A stretch of 64,000 nt of DNA from Corydoras sp. C115 (taxonomy: Eukaryota > Chordata > Actinopteri > Siluriformes > Callichthyidae). Location: assembly GCA_019802505.1 (NCBI GenBank), contig JAFMOC010000011.1:2072501-2136500 (forward strand), read 5' to 3'. Shown here piece by piece: positions 39,658-64,000 of the stretch; within the stretch, counting starts at the first letter, position 1; each line of letters opens with the position of its first letter. A program made the translations under genes and the position numbers. The notes below the pieces were generated by a model that worked only from the letters and a program-made list of their open reading frames with translations, was not told the DNA's origin and searched no databases.

Positions 39658-39900
39658 CTCCAGCAGAATGCAGTCGATTTGTATAAAACCAATCTCTTTC
39701 CTACAACAAATCAAACCTCAATGTAGAAAATCTCTTCTGAGGGCTGCGCACATCGACTCAGAGTTTCTATCGAATCGTCTTACTGAGAAAAACAATTGTT
39801 TTCGGGTTTCTTCGAACGATCAGTGCTTCTTCTTCATCCAGGCGTCTTTCTCTGCCATTACACGCAGCCAGCCCGCTCACTGCTCTGGATGTAAACACTG
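39658..39900 (-). other. pcmtd2: probable noncoding first exon of pcmtd2
   Basis: On the minus strand CTGGAG|GTGAGC is a strong donor at 39658. The sequence upstream of it is CpG-richer than its surroundings and non-repetitive. Because the start-codon exon begins at an acceptor (37770), an upstream untranslated exon must exist, and this is the best candidate. The 5' limit is a guess. Confidence 0.5.
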
Positions 39901-39914
39901 AACAGCTGACTGAC

Positions 39915-39922
39915 TGACGTCA
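39915..39922 (-). promoter_or_regulatory. pcmtd2: CRE palindrome upstream of pcmtd2
   Basis: Perfect TGACGTCA, the CREB/ATF consensus, just upstream of the presumed pcmtd2 first exon. In CpG-rich promoters such sites are usually close to the transcription start. Confidence 0.5.
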
Positions 39923-40078
39923 CGCAAACCCGTCGGTCCTAATTCGTTTGCTTTTGTTATCAAAACCATTCAATAAGTATTCCAACAACTGTCCTTAACC
40001 TACGTCATATATTCTTTCCACCAAGATCAGTTTTGGTTTATAATTATAACCGCTCATGAAATATTTAGTCATTCATTC

Positions 40079-40410
40079 ATCTTCATCTTAATCCTCTATT
40101 TCACACAGACACACATACGAACACAGTCTATATGGGGCAATTTTCTTATTCATTCATTCATTCATTCATTATCTCCCGCTTTATCCTCTATTAGGGTCGC
40201 GGGGGGGTTCCCCATGCCCATCCAGGGGAGAACGTCTCGGGCGCTGGGCAGATAGACCCAAGACAGGGCGCCAATCCATCGCTGGGCACACACTCACTCA
40301 CACAAACACACTCTATATGGGGCAATTTTGAGAACTTAATTGACTTGATCCATGTTTTCGGACTGTGGGAGGAAGCCGGAGAACCCGGAGGAAACCCACG
40401 CAGACACAGG
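40079..40410 (-). repeat. SINE family A, one copy plus a fragment
   Basis: A short body fragment (40079-40143) precedes a better copy (40152-40410) with tail, GCCCATCCAGGGGAGAACG and CCCACGCAGACA. The head is missing at the junction with the next repeat. Confidence 0.75.
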
Positions 40411-40880
40411 GTTGTTCCGGTCCTTCAATCTGATTGGCCTTATTGACAATAACGCACACCTCTGACTAATGAAATTACAGATTAATATAAACAGCATCAT
40501 TTTCAGCAATAAACTGTTATCCTGTTACTCATTTACATTTACATTTAGTCATTTAGCAGACGCTTTTATCCAAAGTGACTTACAAATGAGAACATCACAA
40601 GTCAGAAGCCATGGAGAAAGGAATCAATAAAAAAAATAATAAAAACTGGACTACATTACATTGCGGAAGACCAGATTACTAACCCTAAACTAAACTAACT
40701 AAAGCGTAAGATAATGAATGAATGTATGAAACAGCAATAAGGAGTTCCAGGTTGTGCACTGTTGTTAATAAATCATGCAACAAAAAAGTATAATTGTACT
40801 CCGCTAAGCGTCGGACCTAACAATCCCTCTTTCCTGTTATTTATTCAGAATAATGCACGCCCTTTCATACCCTTATTGCT
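40411..40880. repeat. dispersed element D, interrupted by a SINE B fragment
   Basis: Starts GTTGTTCCGGTCCTTCAATC and ends with ATAATGCACGCCCTTTCA. Related copies lie at 42.3-42.6, 49.9-50.3 and 54.1-54.5 kb. At about 40532-40610 a reverse SINE B tail (GCTTTTATCCAAAGTGACTT) interrupts it between CCTGTTACTC and ACTACATTACATTGC. Confidence 0.55.
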
Positions 40881-40926
40881 TTAGTCAGTAATCAGGTCCG
40901 GACACTGGAGTGGTGATAGAATTCCC

Positions 40927-40932
40927 TTTATT
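40927..40932 (-). terminator. myt1: candidate myt1 polyadenylation signal
   Basis: AATAAA on the minus strand (TTTATT on plus) about 1.15 kb past the myt1 stop. The intervening 40.93-42.08 kb has no recognised repeat and would be the 3'UTR. Confidence 0.4.
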
Positions 40933-42084
40933 TGATCACCAACGGATGGGCAAAATTCTATCCATATGTAGCAGTTCACTAACACAGGTACATTTACAAA
41001 ATAAATATTGCAACAAGATCTCCATTCAATTTGTACTTAAATATTACATAAATAATAATAATAAATACATCATACTGTATCTGTTATACCCACGTCAATG
41101 CGGAGGGTGTCAAAATACTTTTATGGAAAACAAAACATTAAATAAAAGATAATATTAAAAAATAATATAAAAAAGTTGATAAAAAATATTTGCACTTAAA
41201 AAAGAGATTAAAAATCTCTGTCTTTAAAATAAATAGGAAGGTTTATAAAACACTTGCTGTTGATATTTTAAAATATTGCCTCTTTCTCAACATAGAGGGC
41301 AACTGTTCTTACATATCCTGTGAAAAGCTGCTTATAGTATATTGTGGTGTAAAATAAATAAGCTCTTAAATAGACAGTGGTGAATAAATAAGCAAAATAA
41401 TTAGGCAAACATCAATAAATAAATTTAAGTCACATACCAAAGATCGAATTCAAACAGTAGTTGTTGTAGTAATAATCATAATGATAATCATAATAATTAA
41501 TAATTCTACAAACTATGACGGAAGTGCAATATCTATGGTTTCAAATACAATGACCATTTCTAAATGGGACTGGAACAAATTTCCACCAAATATGAGACAG
41601 CATCATACATCATACAAACAACAGCAGAGCTGTATGCTAATCATGATTCATTTAGGGATGCCAGGAATTCTTAAAGTACCTTTAGACATTACATGTCAAC
41701 CACACAAACATATACACACACCAATCTCACAGCTTGTTTCCCACAGCTTTCATCCACTGACAACAGAAGAAAGCCTTTGACAGGTGTGAACTGGTCATAA
41801 GTAGGAGGTAATTATCCTCTTAAATACCTCGTAAGGAGAGGTACTGTGCCTAGTTTTACATTTGGGTTATATTACTTTTGTCAAAGTGATAAAGCAGCAA
41901 GGCTAAATTTAAAAATTTGGTCCTTCTTTCTAAGTGGCACATGGCCTCATGATGCTCTTCATGAATTACATACAAAACCTGAATGTCCTTTAACAGTGCG
42001 CAAGTATTGTTATGGTATCACTTCGAAGCCACAGTGTCTTATGGTGATGCTAATTCCTGCGGTCTAGTTGATCCCAGCTTGTGT
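40933..42084 (-). other. myt1: probable myt1 3'UTR
   Basis: AT-rich (including ATAATAATAA runs), repeat-poor sequence following the stop codon. Length and limits are inferred only from the poly(A) signal. Confidence 0.4.
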
Positions 42085-57056
<14,972 letters not shown>

Positions 57057-57182
57057 CTGTAATACATTTAATTCAATAGATTACACATTATTGTTATCTT
57101 TTATGTGGAAAAAACATTATTTGTTTTGACTTAAAAGACTATGTAACTACTACTCCGCAGTCGATAAAAACATATATATTAC

Positions 57183-57274
57183 TTTGATTCTTTTGCTCCT
57201 CTTGCTTTCCCAGCTGCTTATTCTGTCCCCTTTTGTCCACCTCTGATTCAGCAGCTGTCCATGGAACTCATTCT
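57183..57274 (-). other. myt1: candidate upstream (5'UTR) exon of myt1
   Basis: A 92-nt purine-rich block between acceptor GGCATTACAG and donor AAA|GTAATA, 126 bases upstream of exon 1. It contains ATG triplets in other frames that soon stop. The frame leading into the MSQD start stays open but has no ATG. Confidence 0.4.
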
Positions 57275-59785
57275 CTGTAATGCCAACAAGAAAATTTAAA
57301 TGAATTTTTTGTAATTAAAATTACATTGTAGTATTTTAATAGGAAACAAAGTTAATAACTGATAAACCAGCAAATATAAGCATAATAGACAGTTGTTTCA
57401 CTTTGTTATAGTCTCACTTTATTAGTGCTATACTGGTCGAATTATTCAGTGTTCTTAACTTGTGTCTTTCTGAAAACTGGATAGGCACATAAAATGGATT
57501 TCCTCCAAGAAATGTAAAATGTGGATTTCTGTATTATTATTATTTTTTTAATTTAATAATTATTTATTTATTCTGCCCTAGATAACCAGTTTGTTAAATA
57601 CATAAATAATTTATGTACAGACCTGTCTGTAGTCAACAAAACAAAGAAAATTATTGATATAGAAGGCTACGATATATCACTAAATATATAAATATAGTAC
57701 AAAAGTATTCATCTCAGGAGACCAAAAATGTTCACTGTGAAGGAATTAGAATTCATAGGCAGTGGGACATCATTTCTGAATGGAGTGCCTCTGTGTAATG
57801 TGAATGAAAAGTACTGCAATCGCAAGCCAGCTGTTCCACTGGGCCATTATGACGTAGGCCTCCGATTTTGTTTCTGCTGGCACCTGGTGCTCTCATGATG
57901 AAGTTGAGGGAGGGAGGGGGGCTCCCCAGAGAAAAACACTACCATTACAGCATACAATCAACCACCCACACACACATATATACACATATACAACACACAT
58001 ACACATATGAATACACACAAACACACACATACACACATTCACACACACACATGAACACTACATAACTATATTCAATTTGTATAAATTTAGGTCAAGTTTG
58101 TAATTGAGAATCAGACACTAGTGTGGGATGACAAGGCCTGACTCGCAATTGCTGTTCTAGTTCATCCCAAATTTATTTGAAAGGTTAGGGCTAGGACTGT
58201 GTAGGCTAGTCAAATACCTTTACAACAATCTCAATGTCTGAAGCATACAATTGTCCAAAATGCCTAGTTACGTGCTTGATATCATACAACTGTGGTTAAC
58301 GGACTAAATAAAACACTGTTCTATATGCAATAAAAAATACAATAATAAGGTTAAATCTTACCTTTTAACAAAGAAATTTGAAATCAATTGATCTTTAGGG
58401 AAACATTTTTTTGTTCAAAAAACAAAAAGTTACTCAAACTATGTCTTCTCTAAACTTCAAAAAAGGATTAAGTAGTTATTGTTGATGATGTACTGGAAAA
58501 TGTACTGGAAAATCTCCACAAGCATATTAAAGCTTAATTAATGTTGATTTACTTTCATAGTACAAAAATAGATTAGTATTAATATAATAAAGGGGCCTGT
58601 GTGTGAGTGTGTGTTTGTGTGTGTGTGTTTACACTACACACAACAAACAAGTTACTAACTACTAAGAGTTGTACTAAGTGGGTCAGTGTACTTTTAAAAA
58701 ATTTGAAGTACTAGATAAGTTACAAAGACTTTTGAGCAAATAATTTTAAGTACATGTAAAAACGTGGAAACAAACGAAATTTAACTACTTTCACAAATAA
58801 AAGTAAAATATCATTAAAAAAAATATATATATATTTTTTTTTAATAATAAAAAAGGAATACACGTACAATTTTATTGAAATGTACATTTCATATGAAAGT
58901 ACAGACTCAATAACCTGTGGTAAGAGCTAAGTTATTTATGTTTAGTATTACTGAAATATATTTCTCCTTATATAGTACAGAAAAACAATAACAATAACTT
59001 ATAAAAATGAAAGAAATGTAAATTTGCTGTTTATTGGCTAATGCACTGAATGAAACTTATTGTAAACGTAACTCAGGCACGAAATAAATGCCACATACAG
59101 AAGCCGACCCATTTCTCCAAAACTGGCACACAGCAAACAGCGACAGAAGCTGTAAACATCAAACACCACTATCACGCCTTCTTCAGCCATAAAGAGGTTG
59201 TAAACCCCACTAAATAAAGTTAATACTAAGAAACACATCATAGAGGCTCGGTTATTCAAATAAAGGCTAATTGTTAATTCAACTATAAAATATTCATCGT
59301 TCTTTCACGTTCAGGCTTAAGATAAATAAATATAGTACAGATGAAAACAAGGCAGAATAAAATCGGATCGAAACGTGGCTCTTTAAAAGATTACGAACCC
59401 GGCGCTCATTAGGCGACAACAACCAAACGCGACGGAAACGCGAATGATTAAGGTTTAAAAACTTCTCCATTTTGCAATCAAAATCCAAATACATATATAC
59501 ATATGTTTCAAAAATACCATAATCAAGGACTCTGTCCCCGACGATGAATTCTCCGTAAGATGCGAGCGGCCTATTGCTCTTTGTAGCTCTAACTTCACTG
59601 CTGTTTTTCTTCGCCTTTTGATAAAGCCCTTTGCTGAGCGTTAGAAACCAAAACCAATCCAGCCAGTGCGCGTTGAAAACCGCGTCCTATCACGTTCTCG
59701 GTTGTGTATATCCATTTAGCATTAGAATGCTAGCGAATAAGCATTTTCTCCCTAACGTTTGTCGGCGATAATAATATGAACTTAC
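57275..59785 (-). other. myt1: myt1 upstream intron region
   Basis: AT-rich, with a (CA)-rich segment at 57965-58055 and a TA-rich one near 58825. Nothing else recognised. Confidence 0.6.
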
Positions 59786-59887
59786 CTTTGGCTCAGAGGC
59801 CCATTGTTCACCCCTCCTCTACCCAATGCTGTGACATCATCATAGTAAATTGTACAATACAGGAGGGGATGGGCTTTTAAACACCCT

Positions 59888-59900
<13 letters not shown>
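59786..59900 (-). other. myt1: candidate myt1 first exon / promoter
   Basis: On the minus strand GAGCCAAAG|GTAAGTTC is an excellent donor. The upstream bases include TGATGATGTCA and a GGAGGGG run, next to a (CA)n tract (59887-59919) and a CpG-bearing block up to 60070. It would splice to the acceptor at 57056 or 57274. Confidence 0.45.
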
Positions 59901-59920
<20 letters not shown>

Positions 59921-60661
59921 ACAACTCACATATACAAACAAACACCGATCTTTCCATCCCCCAAAATCCCGATTACCTTTAACCGAAGACGGATAAAAAT
60001 CGACGCCGTTTTACGGCTTGGAAATTCCGCGACGTTAACCGTAAACCCGCTCGTTAAAGCCGGTTGGGATCCTGACACTTTTTAAAAAGTTAACTGTGCT
60101 GCTTCCAATTATTGGCATTATGACGTTTTCAGTTTGGTTTTGGTTGAAGTTCAGCACTCTAGACAGTTCTTTTCATTTCAGCACCATGGAGAGGCGCCTG
60201 GTTTCGCTACGCACGGTCGTTATTACAGAGGCAGACCTGCGTGTGTACAGCCGCGCATCCAACAACATCAATATAACAACTAAATATCAAAATAAAAGCG
60301 TATATTCCACACTCTGGATGCTCGGATACTTTACAGTGGCTCTATACATTGATCCGTCAACATCGTACTGATGTATTTAAGACGGATTGGAGGCATAAGT
60401 AGGTCTCATTTTTCGTAGAAGCATTGAGATGCAACAAAATGAAGCGATGTTATCATCAAATTTCTCAAAAAAACGTTCTTTCGCCACATATATTATGATG
60501 GTTATTTATATTAAAAGACAAATATTTTCGAACCAAAAAATATGGTATTTGCTACTCGTATCTGTATAACAATTCTTTACAAAGTTTACTTTAAAAGTTT
60601 ACTTTTTATATAAATAGTTGTAAAGAAATAAAGTTGTATTTTAATACCTATTGTTGTTAGA

Positions 60662-60902
<241 letters not shown>

Positions 60903-61179
60903 CTATATATATATATATATATATATATAAAGATACACAATACCAAAATTCAGTGGAAATGGCACCAAAAACAATATAAATAAATAAAATTGAAATACAC
61001 TGCACTGAAATACTCTGCCAAATTATTTAGTATTTGCTTATAGAACTATAGAATTTCCATTAGATTTTTTAGTAGTCTGAATTCACAACTGATGATGTGA
61101 ACTTTAAAAAATGATAAAACTTTAGTGGGAAACATAAGCTGCATCACTCTGCTTACTGATAAAACTCTGTGCTTCTGCA

Positions 61180-61560
61180 TATTTAATTAGGCTGAAGTTC
61201 TTCGGTTACCAGCTGGAACGTGGTCTCAATCCTAAACCTCCGTACAGATGGACAGCCTTGTTCGCCCCAACATACAATTAACTTTGCGGTCTGTTTCGAC
61301 GGGCTGTCCAGGCCTCGTGTATAAATATTACATACGTGCCAGCTGAGTGAATAAAGCCTGCCATGGCCCAGCACCCCCTCCCCCATGGACAGATGGACGG
61401 GTCTAAGTCCCTCCCTCATGCAAACTTTTTAACGGGCCTTTACCGCAGGAGTATGAAGTCCCTATAGAGTTCAGGCACAAACACCCCCAGGGAACAAAAG
61501 TTTCCTTTGTGAACTGTCTGAACGAGGATTTGCGCTTTGAAAGTTTAAAGACACAGCTAG
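61180..61560. other. unusual GC-richer, repeat-free block upstream of myt1
   Basis: Unlike its AT-rich surroundings this block is balanced in composition and free of known repeats. It has E-box CAGCTG sites and a homeodomain-type TAATTAAATATGCAG-like site at its edge (61175-61190). No convincing ORF. It could be a conserved regulatory element, which is inference. Confidence 0.3.
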
Positions 61561-61952
61561 CATCTCCACAACTGAATCTATAGCTTGAAATGATAATATA
61601 TTGCATATAAGAATAAACATTTGACATTATTATCAATTCAAACTAAATTACTAGATTACAGATGTGGAAATTTAGTAACTAAATAGTTAGGAACCGTTTC
61701 TCATTTGGACTATTTAAAAACTCCACAAAATAGAAATCTGCTTATATAAAACTGCTTAAATAACAATTGATCATATTCTGTAGTAAGTATTATTCTGTTT
61801 GAAACTTGTTTTGTATTTTTATACGTAAATAACAGGTGCACGTGAGCTACTAAATCACTTCTCATCCCTCACACATTCTGTCAAATCACGGCCCAGTAAG
61901 ACTCTTTGAATAACAATAACAATCCATTAAATGAAAGAATGTTCTGACTTAC

Positions 61953-61977
61953 CGAGAAATGATCTACACAGCTTCAT
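61953..61977 (-). CDS. short start exon, minus strand, gene unknown
   Basis: GCCAAC-ATG (A at -3) opens MKLCRSFL plus one base, followed by donor GTAAGTC. It lies just downstream of a strong promoter-like segment. I could not follow it into a second coding exon. It may be an alternative first exon of myt1 or the start of an unrelated gene. Confidence 0.3.
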
Positions 61978-62049
61978 GTTGGCTGTGCGCAGGCTGTTCC
62001 TCACACACGCAAAGCTTTCAAACTCTTCTAACTTTGCTACAGAACAGAA

Positions 62050-62185
62050 ACTAGAAGTTAAGGACAAACTCTGGAGTGGGCGGTCTTTTTCGTTTCGCCA
62101 ATAAAACGCCGGCCACGTCACTGTTGTCCGGAAAAATAACCAATCGGAAGCTGTCGAAGCACGAGAGCCACCGAACGAGCAAACA
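62050..62185. promoter_or_regulatory. probable bidirectional promoter
   Basis: Within 100 bases: GC box GGGCGG (62078-62083), CCAAT (62098-62102), CACGTCA (62114-62120), ETS site CCGGAA (62128-62133), CCAAT (62140-62144). CpGs are clustered. Well-formed start codons lie on both sides, minus at 61977 and plus at 62186. Confidence 0.55.
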
Positions 62186-62312
62186 ATGCCCATTCAGAGT
62201 GAAAACAAAAGAGTGCAGCCTGGGCCTGTTCAGCACAGACAGACGGCAAAGGGAGCTGCTGTCCTATTCATGCATTCAGCTCCCATTGAACAGTTGGAGA
62301 GAAAACTTTCTG
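62186..62312 (+). CDS. unrecognised gene, exon 1
   Basis: 42 codons plus one base. Contains GAAVLFMHSAPIEQLERKLS. The first ATG downstream of the promoter segment. Confidence 0.45.
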
Positions 62313-63375
62313 GTAAAGTTTTCTTAGTGGCTTTTTTTCCTATTTGGCCAGGTTTGAAACCAAAAAATTGTGTTGTAGATAATACAACTCAGATTGATGG
62401 ATATATAGATCCTTTTTTGATCCCAAAGGGAAATTTAGGACAACCAGCATCTGTACAATATTGCACAAGTTAACCAAATTACATACCAACTTCAGAATAT
62501 AAATATAAAGACTAAATATACAAAACGTATGATCAAGATAGATAATAATTTATAATAATAATTTTATATATATTTATATATATTGGGTATGAAAAAATGC
62601 TGTGCAAAAACGCATTGTACAAAGTGAGGTAGTGCAATATGTATAGATACATATCAATACTTATAGTACAGATTGTTAAGCCTTAAAACAGCAGTGAAGC
62701 ATTTCAAAGACATGTAAAACATTCAGTAATCACAGATCAAACAAAGAGAAGATAAACCATGTAAACAATTCAAGCATTTAATAACAACAGCAGATTTTGT
62801 CAAACAAAGGTTTTTTATATGTTATTGATAGAACTTTGACTATATGTAATACTTGTATATATGTATATACACAATTTGTACACATTGATGCATTAGTATT
62901 GAATACAGAGGATATTTGGATATGGAAATTACTTAATTTCATTACTTAATGCTTTACCATATAATTTAACTATATCATAAGTCTTATAATTTTGGAAATA
63001 TCCAGAAAATTATTGTTTTGTCATAACTGACCTAAAAAAAATCTGTATGATTCTGATAATCAACCAATCACACATTAAGTACAATTTTAATTGTAACCAA
63101 TGCCACAAAATGATCACTCTCTCTTTCAGTCAAGCTTAATCTTATCTTCTTTTCTCTTGCACCCTCCCTCTGCTAGTTTAGTACCAAGGCATATGTTTGG
63201 AGGTACCATAGTATCCACAGACCAAGAGCTGAAGTCTCAGCTCCCCATGACAGATGGCTTTACTGATAATGATGCCAGCATTCCCCCTTTACCCCCTTTC
63301 AGTTGTAAAAATAAGGAGGGGGGACCAAAGGATAGAAAAAGCCAGAGGCACTTATTCGAAAGGATCTACACTTAG
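62186..63375 (+). CDS. possible two-exon gene, 106 aa, unrecognised
   Basis: Exon 1 is 62186-62312 (ATG with A at -3, donor GTAAAGT); exon 2 is 63182-63375 (acceptor TAGTTTAG, stop TAG). Phases match (1/1) and give 106 residues, starting MPIQSENKRVQPG and ending SQRHLFERIYT. It is hydrophilic and Pro/Lys-rich, with no signal peptide, membrane segment or known motif. AATAAA at 63435-63440 follows the stop by 60 bases. I do not recognise the family. Support is structural only: promoter, splice sites, frame and poly(A) signal. Confidence 0.45.
62365..62700. repeat. retroelement-like fragment
   Basis: TTTTTGATCCCAAAGGGAAATT and a following GCAATATGTA-rich stretch resemble the dispersed fish repeats ending in a 'GATCCCAAAGGGAAATT' motif (compare 26.25 kb). 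It sits in the intron of the possible gene. Confidence 0.4.
63182..63375 (+). CDS. unrecognised gene, exon 2
   Basis: Encodes PRHMFGGTIVSTDQELKSQL then a Pro-rich segment and a basic tail. Other acceptors nearby (TTTCAG at 63129 and CTAG at 63176) would lead to immediate stops. Confidence 0.45.
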
Positions 63376-63434
63376 TGGACACTAGACCTAAAGAAAGTCT
63401 GCGTGGCTATGAGAGCATGATTTAAATATTTGGA

Positions 63435-63440
63435 AATAAA
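63435..63440 (+). terminator. polyadenylation signal after unrecognised gene
   Basis: AATAAA followed by a GT-rich stretch (63440-63500), a typical arrangement. Confidence 0.5.
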
Positions 63441-64000
63441 GGTGTCAAGATGTGGGTCTGTGTACAGCTGCACAGTATATATGTGTGTGTGTGAGTTTAT
63501 TTGTGGATGGCTTTCTTGTGAATACAAATGTACAAACAGAGTCAGTAAATTGCTTTAAAAAAAATTTATACTTACATTTACATTTAACATTTCACATAGG
63601 TACACATACATTTGTAAATAATTTTCATATCTTATACCTCTTTAAATTTCTATTACTGATTACTTGAATTAGCTAAAATAAAACAATATATTCAGAAGAA
63701 TAAAACATGTTTTTGTGCATCTAATGTGCAATATTATATAATAATATATAATAATAATATAATAATAATACATTGTTTTATAATGTGAAGAATTTATTTG
63801 GAATTATGGAGAAGCAAATTCCCAGAACAGTACTTTCTTGCTTCTCAGGAGAATCTTAAAAATGGATCAGACTGAGATTTGCAATTCATCTTATAACTGT
63901 TACAACTTATTTAGTCAGAATAGTCCCAGATATATTCCTTACATAAATATTATAAATAAAAATATATTTACTTTATTTGTAGAGAAGAGAACATATATAA
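63441..64000. other. AT-rich flank
   Basis: Contains a short (TAATAA)n stretch near 63740-63765. No gene or repeat family recognised. Confidence 0.6.

Noticed and set aside
59038..59494. Minus-strand ORFs of 66-73 codons
   Set aside because: No family resemblance and no splice context; considered chance.

Overview
The window is nuclear DNA of a bony fish. Three vertebrate developmental genes can be read exon by exon with consensus GT/AG splice sites. The spaces between exons are AT-rich and filled with (TA)n/(GT)n microsatellites, tRNA-derived SINEs, hAT-type elements and Tc1/mariner-type remnants of kinds common in teleosts. The repeat mix suggests an otophysan fish (catfish or characin relatives), but that is an impression, not a measurement.

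Layout. 1-1543: repeats, then a CpG-rich promoter/5'UTR. 1544-29572 (+): asxl1, 13 coding exons including a 3-nt microexon, about 1675 aa. It is the chromatin scaffold that activates the BAP1 H2AK119 deubiquitinase. 30.3-33.9 kb: repeat-rich gap between two convergent 3' ends. 33917-37757 (-): pcmtd2, 5 coding exons, 377 aa, a protein-isoaspartate methyltransferase-like protein, with a probable noncoding first exon and a CRE near 39.9 kb. 42085-57056 (-): myt1, 21 coding exons, about 1166 aa, with seven C2HC zinc fingers, an acidic domain and a C-terminal coiled coil. It is a neural transcription factor. Probable 5'UTR exons lie at 57.2 and 59.8 kb. 61.95-63.44 kb: a compact promoter with a GC box, two CCAAT boxes, an ETS site and a CRE-like site lies between a short minus-strand start exon and a possible two-exon plus-strand gene of 106 aa that I do not recognise.

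The genes are not an operon. myt1 and pcmtd2 lie head-to-tail on one strand, the same order and orientation as on human 20q13.33. asxl1 (human 20q11) lies tail-to-tail with pcmtd2, so this is a fish-specific neighbourhood of two chromosome-20-type segments.

The strongest observations are the intact 3-nt asxl1 microexon required by frame, transposon insertions dated by perfect target-site duplications (a SINE inside a hAT-like element), a fold-back SINE, two NAGNAG acceptors in myt1, and the unrecognised gene beside a likely bidirectional promoter. I found no RNA genes, CRISPR arrays or prokaryotic features.
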